In this document: positions 25,861-34,780 of the stretch, piece by piece
Layout of the letters: each line of letters begins with the position of its first letter
Numbering within the stretch: position 1 is the first letter of the stretch
Assembly (NCBI GenBank): GCA_002715485.1
Contig: PAZL01000063.1
Location: 1 to 44,183 of the forward strand
DNA from: Aequorivita sp.
Lineage (GTDB): Bacteria > Bacteroidota > Bacteroidia > Flavobacteriales > Flavobacteriaceae
Length of the DNA: 44,183 nucleotides
Direction: 5' to 3'
Notes under the pieces: generated by a model
The model's database searches: none
What the model was told of the DNA's origin: nothing
Seen by the model: the letters and a program-made list of their open reading frames with translations, nothing else
Position numbers and translations under genes: made by a program

Positions 25861-27136
25861 AATTAAAAATTAATGATGCCATTTGCTGTGTAAGCCCCCT
25901 TCTACTATATTTTTCAATTCCTTGGGAAGCAATCTTTAAATGGCCACTTTTGAAATCTTTGTACAATTGAAGGATTTCAGCTTTCAATTCATCGTTATCC
26001 CAATAGCTGAAAAATTTTCCGGCATTGGTATCTTGAATAATTCCTTCGATATCACTTTCCTTGGGACCCAAAGCAATGATTGGGCGTTTGGCAGCTAGAT
26101 ACTCAAATAGTTTTCCTGGAATAATAGCACGGGTTTCCGCACGGTTTATTTCAACCAAAAATAAAACCTGACTTTTATGTTGAAGCCGTAGTGCTTCGGT
26201 ATGGGACACATATCCCAAAAACTTACAATTTTCCAATAGTTGGAAATTTTCAAGACTTTGTTTCACTTCTTGGCTCACAGCTCCTGCAAATTTCAATTGC
26301 AGATCTTTTTTAAAGTTTTGGTCTTCTTTGCAAATTTCAGCAAGCACTTTCCATAAAATCTCTGGGTTTCTTTCACTCAACAAGGAGCCTATATGTGAAA
26401 TTGAAAAGACAGAATCTATCTCAAAATCAATTTTCTCAGTAATATCGTAACCGTTCGTAATAACCTCTATGGGTCTTTCAGTAATCATCCCAAACTCTTT
26501 TTTGGTCGTAGGGCTAGTTACTGTGATAATCGATGCCGATTTTAAAACCGAGGCTTCCAATGCCTTGTGCTTTCTAGCTGAAGCTTTGCTCAATCGAAGA
26601 GATTTGTGGTAATGAATAGTCGTCCACGGATCACGAAAATCTGCAATCCATTTTATATCCAATTCCTTTTGAAGTTGCATTCCAATTAAGTGAAGGCTGT
26701 GAGGCGGTCCTGTAGTAATCACTAAATCTACAGGATTTTCAGAAATATATTCTGAAAGAAATTTTACCGAAGGCTTTACCCAACCCACGCGCGCATCGGG
26801 AATAAAAAAATTGCCGCGAATGTAAAGCATCAGCTTTTCCATTGCCGAAATTTCTTTTTTTGAAATAATACCGCTGCTTATCTGTTTGGTCTTTTTTTTT
26901 GAAAAAAGTTTTGCAAATCGATACGGTTCTTTAATTGGTTTTTTTAAAATTTTGATATCCGAAGGAATTTCAAAAGAAAAATTTTCGTCAATCAAAGGAT
27001 AGTTCGGATTTTCGGGAGCATACACTATGGGTTCCACGCCAAATTCCCTAAAATATTTCACAAACTTCAACCACCGCTGTACGCCCGGACCGCCCGCGGG
27101 AGGCCAATAGTATGTGATGATAAGGGCGCGTTTCAT
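25850..27136 (-). CDS. Family-4-type glycosyltransferase
   Basis: A 428-residue GT-B fold glycosyltransferase. The N-terminal domain begins ALIITYYWPPAGGPGVQRWL, a Gly-rich acceptor-side start typical of GT4 enzymes, with VITTGPPHSLHLIGMQLQ and WIADFRDPW. The C-terminal donor domain has FSISHIGSLLSERNPE, FLGYVSHTEALRLQHKSQVL, then PGKLFEYLAAKRPIIALG, where the usual E-x7-E is represented by FEYL. Donor and acceptor are unknown. It abuts the YfhO-family gene with no gap, so they are probably co-translated and share a surface glycan pathway. Confidence 0.85.
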   Translation of the reverse strand: MKRALIITYYWPPAGGPGVQRWLKFVKYFREFGVEPIVYAPENPNYPLIDENFSFEIPSDIKILKKPIKEPYRFAKLFSKKKTKQISSGIISKKEISAMEKLMLYIRGNFFIPDARVGWVKPSVKFLSEYISENPVDLVITTGPPHSLHLIGMQLQKELDIKWIADFRDPWTTIHYHKSLRLSKASARKHKALEASVLKSASIITVTSPTTKKEFGMITERPIEVITNGYDITEKIDFEIDSVFSISHIGSLLSERNPEILWKVLAEICKEDQNFKKDLQLKFAGAVSQEVKQSLENFQLLENCKFLGYVSHTEALRLQHKSQVLFLVEINRAETRAIIPGKLFEYLAAKRPIIALGPKESDIEGIIQDTNAGKFFSYWDNDELKAEILQLYKDFKSGHLKIASQGIEKYSRRGLTQQMASLIFNLKK

Positions 27137-29572
27137 TTATTCTTGCAGTTCTTTTTTTCGAAAGGCAAAATACAGCCCGCTCAATAAAATTAATAGGAAT
27201 ATAATACTGCTCACCAAAGAAATGGTACTTCCGGTTTGGATTACTTTTGGTTCAAACTTGAATTCTATTTTATTATTTCCCGCTGGGATAACCATAGCAC
27301 GAAGTACATAATTGGCTCGGAAATATTCAGCAGGTTTACCATTTATATATGCGTTCCAACCTTTTGGGTAATATACTTCCGAAAAGACAGCCAATTGCGG
27401 CGACTTGGTAGAAGCTTCGTAAACTAGATGATTGGGTTGATAAGTGAATAGTTCAATAGTTGCCGTACTGTCCCTTTCAATTTTTTGGTTCGGAATTTTT
27501 GAAAGAAATTCTTTATTGATAACTGCGGTTCTTTTGGTGTCCAAACTGTCCAAAAGCTGAATTTCCTCATTTGCATTTTCCGCAGGTAACACGTTTTCAA
27601 CAAACCAAGCATCTCCATTTGCATACGGATTACGCTGCGCCACTGCACCACCGTTTTTGTTTTCCACAATAATGTAGCGCACGTTCAGCATATTTAGAAT
27701 ACCTATATTGCCCTTGCTTATGTAAAATTCATTTAAATCCTGCATCCTGCCAGGCTTTGCAGCGTGGTATCCCCCCAAAGCATTGTGATAATAACTGGCG
27801 CGCCCACTATTGAAAGCATTTGCAGCAGCATCATAAACACGGTAATGCCCATCATCTTCCAAAATTTGTATGTCTGCCCCATTTTTTTGGAAAGGCTGCT
27901 CAACCAACTTTGCTTGTACAAAATCTTCTTCATTCACATATCTTCTATCAACGCCAACTAAATCTACCAATATCAATAAGCAAAGTGCAGCAACGGCAAA
28001 GCCTTTTTTAAGAGTGCCTTTCATAAAAAACCAAAGAACTGCAGCCGTTAAAAGCACAAATATCAACGAACGGATAGCATCTGAAGTGAAAAGCGACATT
28101 CTATCCTCACGGATGGCCTCCAAAAATGGAAGTCCCATTTCATCCCTAAAATAGCTATCGTACGGACTCGCAAAATCGAACAAGGTTGTTTTAAAGAGAA
28201 TAAATAGCAAGGTAATTCCACCCACAATTCCTGTTGACCAAAGCAGAGCTTTTTTCTTTTCATCTTCTTTTTCAAAATGACTAAAAAACTGATGTAAACC
28301 AACAATAGCAAGGATTGGAAGAATCAATTCAATAATTACTTGAATGGAAGAAACTGCGCGGAATTTATTATACATCGGCACATACTCAATGAAAAACTGA
28401 GTCAGCCCTTTAAAATTGTCTCCCCAAGAAAGTAGTAGGGTTAAAATAAAACCTGAAACTATCCACCACTTTAATCTCCCACGAACTAAAAAGAGCGCCA
28501 ACACAGAAAGAAATATAACAATCGCGCCTATATATGCCGGGGCTCCCACATAGGTCTGTTCGCCCCAATACATTGGAATTTGGTTTAAAACTTGATTAGC
28601 TTCCTGTGCAGAAGCACCCATTCGCATCAAGCTCTCTACGGTTTTGGAATCTTTTGGAAAGGACTCGGCAGAACTTCCGCCCATAAATCGTGGAATATAT
28701 AAATTGAAACTTTCCAGCCTGCCGTAGCTATATTCAGTAATATAATCGTAATCTAGCCCTGTTTTGTTGTCTTTCGGCGTACCGTCTGCATTTATTGTCA
28801 ATTCAGTTTTTCCGCGAGTAGAAGTATCTGCATATTCTTTTGTTGCCAAAATATTTGTAGCATTCAAGCCCATGGAAATTATTACTGCAACCATCATGAT
28901 ACCTACAGCTTTGAAATAATGGGGCAGCATTTTCTTTTTAAAAGCATCAATCAAATAAACAATGCCGATGATTACTACTAACAGCATCAAATAATATGTC
29001 ATTTGGAAGTGGTTTGCAACCAGCTCCAGTCCCATGGAAACGGTCAGCAGTAAAAACCCCCACAAATATTTTCCACGGAAAGTGAGAAATATTCCGCTTA
29101 AAACAAAGGGCATATAGGCTATTGCATGGGCTTTTGCGTTATGGCCCACCCCTAAGATTATTATCAAATAGGTTGAAAATCCAAACGCCAGCGCACCCAA
29201 AAAGGCAAGTTTATAGTCCACTTTCAGCACTAGGAAAAGAATATACATTCCAATAAAATAAAGGAAGAGATAATCAGCCGGACGGGGCAGAAAACGGATA
29301 GCGAGATCGAGCTGTTTTATGTAATTGTTCGGGTATTTTGCACCCAATTGATACGTTGGCATTCCGCCGAAAGCGGCATCGGTCCAATAGGTTTCTTCGC
29401 CGGTTTTCTCTCGGAAATCATTTTGCTGTTTTGCCATTCCAGTGTATTGCACGATATCACTTTGGAATATTTTTTTCCCCTGTAAAACCGGGTTAAAATA
29501 GGCTAGCGAAGCCACGATAAACAAAACGAAAACAACTAAATGCGGAAGGATTTTTTTATAGCTGGACTGCAT
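27137..29572 (-). CDS. YfhO-family multi-pass membrane protein
   Basis: An 811-residue inner-membrane protein of the YfhO family, related to GT-C glycosyltransferases, which use lipid-linked sugars. About a dozen hydrophobic helices are visible from residue 9 to about 520, with another at the C-terminus (ISLVSSIIFLLILLSGLYFA). N-terminal loop 1 has the DIVQYTGMAKQQNDFR block, where the early Asp/Gln residues resemble GT-C catalytic loops. A soluble C-terminal domain carries HYRVYDAAANAFNSGRASYY and PKGWNAYINGKPAEYFRANY. Followed directly by a GT4 gene. Confidence 0.88.
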   Translation of the reverse strand: MQSSYKKILPHLVVFVLFIVASLAYFNPVLQGKKIFQSDIVQYTGMAKQQNDFREKTGEETYWTDAAFGGMPTYQLGAKYPNNYIKQLDLAIRFLPRPADYLFLYFIGMYILFLVLKVDYKLAFLGALAFGFSTYLIIILGVGHNAKAHAIAYMPFVLSGIFLTFRGKYLWGFLLLTVSMGLELVANHFQMTYYLMLLVVIIGIVYLIDAFKKKMLPHYFKAVGIMMVAVIISMGLNATNILATKEYADTSTRGKTELTINADGTPKDNKTGLDYDYITEYSYGRLESFNLYIPRFMGGSSAESFPKDSKTVESLMRMGASAQEANQVLNQIPMYWGEQTYVGAPAYIGAIVIFLSVLALFLVRGRLKWWIVSGFILTLLLSWGDNFKGLTQFFIEYVPMYNKFRAVSSIQVIIELILPILAIVGLHQFFSHFEKEDEKKKALLWSTGIVGGITLLFILFKTTLFDFASPYDSYFRDEMGLPFLEAIREDRMSLFTSDAIRSLIFVLLTAAVLWFFMKGTLKKGFAVAALCLLILVDLVGVDRRYVNEEDFVQAKLVEQPFQKNGADIQILEDDGHYRVYDAAANAFNSGRASYYHNALGGYHAAKPGRMQDLNEFYISKGNIGILNMLNVRYIIVENKNGGAVAQRNPYANGDAWFVENVLPAENANEEIQLLDSLDTKRTAVINKEFLSKIPNQKIERDSTATIELFTYQPNHLVYEASTKSPQLAVFSEVYYPKGWNAYINGKPAEYFRANYVLRAMVIPAGNNKIEFKFEPKVIQTGSTISLVSSIIFLLILLSGLYFAFRKKELQE

Positions 29573-29685
29573 AATTTGGCTTGTGATTTTGAAGAGGGGA
29601 AATTATGAAAAATATATTTAACGCTGTACGCCGGAATTACTTCAAGTTTTTGCAAACCATATCATCCCGTTTCATGCAATCACCA

Positions 29686-29949
29686 CTACTCTACCTCTTC
29701 ATAATCCACATATTCCCCAACTTTTTTGCTATTTCGGGAATTTGGCGAAGGATTTTTATCAATGGTAATACTCCCCTCCTTTTCGCGCTGGGTGTTCATG
29801 TTTGGACTATTTCCGAAGAATTGCTCAAACTGCTGTCCTGCTTTTTTTGAAATATAGCGCATTAAATAAGGAGTTGCCAGTCTAATAAGAAACTTTAGAC
29901 CAAAGTATACCAGAAGAACGATTAATATCGTTTTTAGGAATGTCATCAT
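29686..29949 (-). CDS. DUF4834 family small membrane protein
   Basis: An 87-residue protein with one N-terminal transmembrane helix (FLKTILIVLLVYFGLKFLIR) and a charged disordered tail ending VGEYVDYEEVE. This is the DUF4834 pattern of flavobacteria, with the RYISKKAGQQFEQFFG block. Function unknown. The start could equally be the second of two tandem Met codons (29946). It lies 113 bases upstream of the YfhO gene on the same strand. Confidence 0.8.
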   Translation of the reverse strand: MMTFLKTILIVLLVYFGLKFLIRLATPYLMRYISKKAGQQFEQFFGNSPNMNTQREKEGSITIDKNPSPNSRNSKKVGEYVDYEEVE

Positions 29950-30029
29950 AACTGTAAAATTCTTTCCAAAAATAAGAATTGGTGTAGAAAAAGACGAATG
30001 TTGACTATTAAATAAATGGTAAAATCTTA

Positions 30030-30037
30030 TATCTTTG
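30030..30037 (+). promoter_or_regulatory. -7 box TATCTTTG for the outer-membrane protein gene
   Basis: Exact TAnnTTTG match 18 bases before the ATG at 30056. Confidence 0.55.
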
Positions 30038-30055
30038 AACTAAACCCAACTATCC

Positions 30056-31033
30056 ATGAATATCAAACTTCCCTTTCTATTTCTGCTTTGCACTATTTCT
30101 TTTTCTCCTGTTTCGGCACAATATACCGAAATGATTAATACCAACCGCCCCGGCGGCTCACAGGGTGCTTTTTCGGTTGGAACTAATGTACTTCAGGTTG
30201 AGACTGGATTTAGCTACGGAAAAGAAAAGCACGAACTATTGAAAACAGAGACTAACGGTTTTAACATTGATTATTCCGTTCGCTATGGATTTTGGAAAGA
30301 ACGTTTGGAATTTAGTCTTATGGGCGAGTTTCAATCAAACTCGGTTACAGATAACCGTTCTGCAGTGGCACGGGAGTACAGTCTTTCAAATTTTAAAAGC
30401 AATACACTTGGCGCTAAATATTTAATATACGATCCCTATCGAAAACGTGACCTAAAAGGTCCTAACCTTTACAGTTGGAAGGCAAATAACAAAACACAGT
30501 GGGCAGATTTAATTCCAGCAATCGCAATCTACGCAGGGGCTAATTTTGATTTTGCTGACAATCCATTTACTCCTGAAACTGAAGGGAAAATAAGTCCAAA
30601 ATTTGTTATTTCCACACAGAACAACTTTATAGGCGGTTGGGTGTTTGTGACCAATATTATTGTAGACCGAGTTACTACAGATTTTCCCACCTATGGATAT
30701 GTTGTAACCTTAACACACGCTACCAATCGCTATTTTTCGGTCTTTCTTGAAAACCAAGGTTTAAAAAGTGACTTTTACTCAGACCAATTAATCCGCGGAG
30801 GCGCTGCTGCCCTCATTAATCAAAACCTACAAGTAGATCTTTCACTAACTTATAGTTTTAAGGATACTCCATCTAAATTTTATGGACGAGCAGGTCTAGC
30901 CTATCGATTTGATATGCACAATAAAGATGAATATTTAGAGGATGATGCAAATAAAGAGATGAAAGACAAAAAAGAAAAGGATAAAAAAGAAGAACGCCAA
31001 GAAGAATTGAACTTGGACGAAGGTGGTGAATAA
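30056..31033 (+). CDS. Outer-membrane beta-barrel protein, MetA-pathway/transporter type
   Basis: A 325-residue outer-membrane protein with signal peptide MNIKLPFLFLLCTISFSPVSAQ. It starts TEMINTNRPGGSQGAFSVGT and shows alternating aromatic strands such as VLQVETGFSYGKEKH, WVFVTNIIVDRVTTDF and VDLSLTYSFKDTPSKFYG. It resembles the transporter (phenol MetA deg) family of barrels with unknown substrate. The last strand FYGRAGLAYRFDMH is followed by an unusual acidic/Lys-rich tail of about 35 residues (KEMKDKKEKDKKEERQEELN). The next gene begins 13 bases beyond the stop. Confidence 0.75.
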   Translation: MNIKLPFLFLLCTISFSPVSAQYTEMINTNRPGGSQGAFSVGTNVLQVETGFSYGKEKHELLKTETNGFNIDYSVRYGFWKERLEFSLMGEFQSNSVTDNRSAVAREYSLSNFKSNTLGAKYLIYDPYRKRDLKGPNLYSWKANNKTQWADLIPAIAIYAGANFDFADNPFTPETEGKISPKFVISTQNNFIGGWVFVTNIIVDRVTTDFPTYGYVVTLTHATNRYFSVFLENQGLKSDFYSDQLIRGGAAALINQNLQVDLSLTYSFKDTPSKFYGRAGLAYRFDMHNKDEYLEDDANKEMKDKKEKDKKEERQEELNLDEGGE

Positions 31034-31046
31034 TAACATTTTGTGT

Positions 31047-32165
31047 ATGATTACAATAAAACAACTAACCTCAAAAAGTGATCTTAAAAAATTTGTCACT
31101 TTTCCCTTTAAATTATACAAAGACAGTAAATATTGGGTTCCATCGCTTATTAAGGATGAGATGGAAACCTTGGATACTGAAAAAAATCCTGTTTTTAAAA
31201 ATGCCGAAGCTTGGTATTATTTGGCTTATAAAGGAGATGAAATTGTTGGTCGTATCGCAGTTATTTTAAATCATTTGGAGGTAAATGAACAGGGGAAGAA
31301 AAAGATACGCTTTGGCTGGTTAGATATGGTTGATGATATTGAAGTGACCAAAGCCTTACTTGAAAAAGCATACGAAAAAGGCCGTGAACATTATCTTGAA
31401 TATGCCGAAGGCCCCGTAGGCTTCAGTAATATGGAAAAAGCAGGAATTTTAACAATGGGTTTTGAGGAAATGAACACCATGATTACTTGGTATCATTACC
31501 CCTATTATGCAGAACACTTGGAAAAATTGGGCTTTGAGAAACAGGCAACTTGGGTAGAATATAAAATGAACATACCTCCTGCTATTCTTGATAAGGTGAA
31601 AAAATTCTCAAAGTTAGTTCGCGAACGTTATCAAATATCTGTTATTCGCTTTAAAAACAAAAAGGAAATCCTTCCGTACGTGGATAGTATGTTTGATTTG
31701 CTGAACAAAACCTATAATAGCCTACAGACCTTCGTTCCAATCCAACAATATCAAATTGATTATTATAAAGAAAAATATTTTAGTTTTATACATCCTGATT
31801 ATATAACCTGCATAAAAGACAAGGAAGGAAAGCTTATAGCATTTTCAATCGTAATGCCTTCTTTTTCCAAAGCACTGAAAAAAGCCAACGGCAAACTCTT
31901 TCCGTTTGGTTGGAGCCATATTTTGAAGGCGCAAAAGAAGAATGATACCGCAGCTTTCTATTTAATAGGAATTGACCCAGAATACCAAGGCAAGGGCGTT
32001 ACCGCTATTATTTTTGAAGAGATGCAATATCTCTTCAATTCCAAAGGAATACAGACCGTTGAAACAAATCCCGAATTAAAGGAAAACACAGCGGTACAAT
32101 TGCTTTGGAAAGATTACAATCCCGTGCAGCATAAGGAAAGAAGTACTTTTAGGAAGAATATTTAA
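31047..32165 (+). CDS. GNAT-fold acetyltransferase-like protein
   Basis: A 372-residue protein of a flavobacterial GNAT-like family. The N-terminal half (MITIKQLTSKSDLKKFVTFP, KYWVPSLIKDEME) has VGRIAVILNHLE, and the C-terminal half a second GNAT core: AAFYLIGIDPEYQGKGVTAI, whose Q-G-K-G-V-T-A is the acetyl-CoA-binding motif. Two GNAT-like folds in one chain are likely. The substrate is unknown. ATG at 31047 is preferred over the GTG at 31023, which lies inside the previous gene. Terminator follows. Confidence 0.8.
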   Translation: MITIKQLTSKSDLKKFVTFPFKLYKDSKYWVPSLIKDEMETLDTEKNPVFKNAEAWYYLAYKGDEIVGRIAVILNHLEVNEQGKKKIRFGWLDMVDDIEVTKALLEKAYEKGREHYLEYAEGPVGFSNMEKAGILTMGFEEMNTMITWYHYPYYAEHLEKLGFEKQATWVEYKMNIPPAILDKVKKFSKLVRERYQISVIRFKNKKEILPYVDSMFDLLNKTYNSLQTFVPIQQYQIDYYKEKYFSFIHPDYITCIKDKEGKLIAFSIVMPSFSKALKKANGKLFPFGWSHILKAQKKNDTAAFYLIGIDPEYQGKGVTAIIFEEMQYLFNSKGIQTVETNPELKENTAVQLLWKDYNPVQHKERSTFRKNI

Positions 32166-32168
32166 ATA

Positions 32169-32197
32169 AAAAATCCACCCAAAAAAGGTGGATTTTT
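32169..32197. terminator. Bidirectional terminator
   Basis: Arms 32169-32179 and 32187-32197 (AAAAATCCACC/GGTGGATTTTT) around an 8-base loop; ends the GNAT gene and, in reverse, the PLP acyltransferase gene. Confidence 0.85.
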
Positions 32198-32208
32198 CAA
32201 TATCATAT

Positions 32209-32230
32209 AATTCCCGCCTGCACGGGAATT
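32209..32230. repeat. REP-like palindrome AATTCCCG-N6-CGGGAATT
   Basis: Perfect 8-bp arms (32209-32216 and 32223-32230) around CCTGCA. It lies between the terminator and the stop of the minus-strand gene at 32234 and has no T-run, so it is not itself an intrinsic terminator. Confidence 0.5.
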
Positions 32231-32233
32231 TGT

Positions 32234-33499
32234 TTAAATCTTCTCTCCCATCGCCTCTGCAACAGCGGCAGAAAGACGTTTATAAGTACCATTCTCCAAG
32301 CGCTCGCGGATGGATGAAAAAGCTTCCAAAGTCTCTTCAATATCCTGCATAGTGTGCGAAGCCGTTGGAATCATTCTTAACAGAATCAATCCTTTTGGTA
32401 TTACTGGATACACAACAATTGAGCAGAAAATTCCGTGGTTTTCACGAAGATCTTTAACCAAAGCCATTGCTTCTGGAATACTTCCTTTTAAATAAACAGG
32501 GGTTACACAACTTTGGGTAGTTCCAAGGTCAAAACCTCTTTTTCGAAGTCCGCCCTGTAAAGCGTTTACATTTTCCCAAAGTTTGTTTTTTAATTCAGGC
32601 ATGGTACGGAGCATATCCAAGCGTTTCAAAGCGCCTTCCACCAAAACCATTTGCAATGATTTTGCAAACATTTGCGAACGCAGATTATATTTTAGGTAAT
32701 TCATAATCTCTTCATCACCCGCAATAAAAGCCCCGGTACTCGCCATAGATTTTGCAAATGTGGCAAAATATACATCTATTCCATCCTGAACTCCCTGCTC
32801 CTCGCCTGCTCCCGCACCTGTTTTACCAAGTGTTCCGAAGCCATGTGCATCATCAACAAAAAAGCGGAAATTATATTTTTCCTTAAGTGCTATAATTTCT
32901 TTTAATTTTCCCTGCTCACCGCGCATTCCGAAGACTCCTTCTGAAATAAGCAGAATTCCGCCGCCAGTCTTTTCAGCAACTTTTGTAGCGCGCTGTAGGT
33001 TTTTTTCGATACTTTCCATATCGTTGTGCTTGTAGGTAAAACGTTGCCCTAAATGAAGGCGAACACCATCAATAATACAAGCATGGGCATCAACATCATA
33101 AACAATCACATCATCTTTTGAAACAAGTGCGTCAATGGTTGAAACCATTCCTTGATAACCAAAATTCAAAAGATAAGCTGCCTCTTTGCCTACAAAAGCT
33201 GCTAGCTCTCTTTGTAATTGCTCGTGAAGATCGGTATGGCCACTCATCATCCGGGCGCCCATTGGGTATGCAGAACCCCATTTTTTGGCAGCTTCAGCAT
33301 CTACTTTTCTAACTTCTGGGTGGTTGGCAAGACCTAAGTAATCATTAATACTCCAAGTAATTACTTCTTTGCCCTTAAATTTCATCCTGTTAGAGATTGG
33401 ACCTTCCAGTTTTGGGAAAACAAAATAGCCTTCCGCTTGTTCAGCCCATTTTCCTAACGGACCTTTATCTTTATAGATTTTATCGAATAAATCTTTCAT
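32234..33499 (-). CDS. PLP-dependent alpha-oxoamine synthase family acyltransferase, likely cysteate fatty-acyltransferase
   Basis: A 421-residue enzyme of the alpha-oxoamine synthase family (relatives: BioF, Kbl, serine palmitoyltransferase), which condense an amino acid with an acyl thioester and lose CO2. PLP Lys250 sits in FATFAKSMASTG, Asp216 and His219 in VDDAHGFGTLG, and His138 in DVDAHACIIDG. The N-terminus MKDLFDKIYKDKGPLGKWAE and the block YPMGARMMSGHTDLH match the flavobacterial enzymes that join cysteate to a fatty acyl group to make capnine, the sulfonolipid base. A neighbouring cysteine-synthase-like gene supports this. A serine palmitoyltransferase role is the main alternative. 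Confidence 0.8.
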   Translation of the reverse strand: MKDLFDKIYKDKGPLGKWAEQAEGYFVFPKLEGPISNRMKFKGKEVITWSINDYLGLANHPEVRKVDAEAAKKWGSAYPMGARMMSGHTDLHEQLQRELAAFVGKEAAYLLNFGYQGMVSTIDALVSKDDVIVYDVDAHACIIDGVRLHLGQRFTYKHNDMESIEKNLQRATKVAEKTGGGILLISEGVFGMRGEQGKLKEIIALKEKYNFRFFVDDAHGFGTLGKTGAGAGEEQGVQDGIDVYFATFAKSMASTGAFIAGDEEIMNYLKYNLRSQMFAKSLQMVLVEGALKRLDMLRTMPELKNKLWENVNALQGGLRKRGFDLGTTQSCVTPVYLKGSIPEAMALVKDLRENHGIFCSIVVYPVIPKGLILLRMIPTASHTMQDIEETLEAFSSIRERLENGTYKRLSAAVAEAMGEKI

Positions 33500-33524
33500 T
33501 AAATCTTTAGTTAAAAATGCGGGA

Positions 33525-33532
33525 CAAAATTA
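33525..33532 (-). promoter_or_regulatory. -7 box for the PLP acyltransferase gene
   Basis: The minus strand reads TAATTTTG, an exact TAnnTTTG match, 25 bases upstream of the ATG at 33499. Together with the terminator at 33597-33629 it shows that this gene is transcribed separately from the synthase gene beside it. Confidence 0.55.
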
Positions 33533-33596
33533 ATTAAATTATTTGTGAGATATTAGATTTTGGACAGTAGATTTTAGAATGTCACTATTAGAAAAA

Positions 33597-33629
33597 AAAA
33601 TCCCGATAGCGCGTTGCTATCGAGATTTA
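33597..33629 (-). terminator. Terminator after the cysteine-synthase-like gene
   Basis: Stem of about 13 bp with one mismatch (arms near 33599-33610 and 33616-33628) around GCGTT; the minus strand continues into a run of nine T. Confidence 0.8.
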
Positions 33630-33664
33630 AGTGATTTAATACTTTATACTTCTTATTTCAGAAA

Positions 33665-34702
33665 CTATTTCACAAATTCTATTTGATGAATTTCAGCAGT
33701 TTCAGAATCAAAAAAGCCCTGCTGGCTCATCCATTCATCATTGTAAATTTTGCTCATGTAGCGTGAACCGTGATCGGGGAATATAACAACTATATTGCTG
33801 TCTTGGTCAAATTCACCTTCTTCTTCAAGTTGCTTCAAACCTTGCATTGCCGCACCGCTTGTATAACCCACAAAAAGTCCTTCAGTTTTTGCAAGTTCGC
33901 GGGCAGTATGCGCACTGCTCTCATCGGTTACTTTTTCGAATTTATCAATAATATTGAAGTCTGTAGCGGTAGGAATTAAGTTTTTTCCCAAACCTTCAAT
34001 GCGATATGGATAGATTTCATTGGCATCAAATTCCTTGGTTTGGTGATATTTTTGAAGTACCGAGCCGTAAGCGTCAATACCTATTACTTTTATATTTGGA
34101 TTCTTTTGTTTTAGGAAACGTGCCGTTCCGGAAATGGTTCCTCCGGTTCCGCTGCAAGCTACCAAATGGGTAATTTTCCCCGCTGTCTGTTCCCAAATTT
34201 CCGGACCAGTAGTTTGATAATGTGCATCAATATTTAATTCATTAAAATATTGATTTATGTAAACTGAACCTTTTATTTCATTGTGAAGTCTTTTTGCAAC
34301 CTCGTAATAGGACCGAGGATCATCTGCACTTACGTGTGCGGGGCATACGTAAACCTTAGCTCCCATTGTTTTCAGCATATCAATTTTATCAGCCGAAGAT
34401 TTTGAACTTACGGCCAAAATACATTCGTAACCTTTAATAATACTAACCATCGCTATGCTAAAACCTGTGTTGCCACTTGTGGTTTCTATAATAGTATCGC
34501 CGGGCTTAAGAATACCTTTTCTTTCGGCTTCTTCAATAATATAAAGTGCTATGCGGTCTTTGGTAGAATGTCCCGGGTTGAATGCTTCAACTTTTGCGAA
34601 AAAATTACCCTTCATCTTCTGGGTAATTTTGTTAAGCTTTATCAACGGTGTGTTGCCTATAAGTTCCAACACGTTATTGTGTGCTTTTATTTCTTCTTTC
34701 AT
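33665..34702 (-). CDS. Cysteine synthase-family PLP enzyme, possible cysteate synthase
   Basis: A 345-residue fold-type II PLP enzyme. The Schiff-base Lys48 is in [11 protein letters not shown], the substrate loop TSGNTG is at 75-80, and the phosphate-binding GTGGTISGT follows. The end [17 protein letters not shown] resembles cystathionine beta-synthase/CysM types rather than CysK. In capnine-making flavobacteria a related enzyme forms cysteate from O-phosphoserine and sulfite; the acyltransferase gene just downstream favours that here. Cysteine synthase or cystathionine beta-synthase remains possible from sequence alone. Confidence 0.8.
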   Translation of the reverse strand: MKEEIKAHNNVLELIGNTPLIKLNKITQKMKGNFFAKVEAFNPGHSTKDRIALYIIEEAERKGILKPGDTIIETTSGNTGFSIAMVSIIKGYECILAVSSKSSADKIDMLKTMGAKVYVCPAHVSADDPRSYYEVAKRLHNEIKGSVYINQYFNELNIDAHYQTTGPEIWEQTAGKITHLVACSGTGGTISGTARFLKQKNPNIKVIGIDAYGSVLQKYHQTKEFDANEIYPYRIEGLGKNLIPTATDFNIIDKFEKVTDESSAHTARELAKTEGLFVGYTSGAAMQGLKQLEEEGEFDQDSNIVVIFPDHGSRYMSKIYNDEWMSQQGFFDSETAEIHQIEFVK

Positions 34703-34758
34703 AAAGAGGGAGTTCGTTTTAAAATGACTTCAGTTTTAAACTGAAAATTTTAACCGCA

Positions 34759-34766
34759 CAAAGGTA
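34759..34766 (-). promoter_or_regulatory. -7 box for the cysteine-synthase-like gene
   Basis: The minus strand reads TACCTTTG, an exact TAnnTTTG match, 56 bases upstream of the ATG at 34702. The leader contains the near-palindrome TTCAGTTTTAAACTGAA. Confidence 0.55.
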
Positions 34767-34780
34767 AGGAATTATTTTTA

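Noticed and set aside
29605-29850. A plus-strand frame of about 81 residues before the DUF4834 gene
   Set aside because: It lies mostly antisense to the recognisable DUF4834 gene and has no family match or promoter box.
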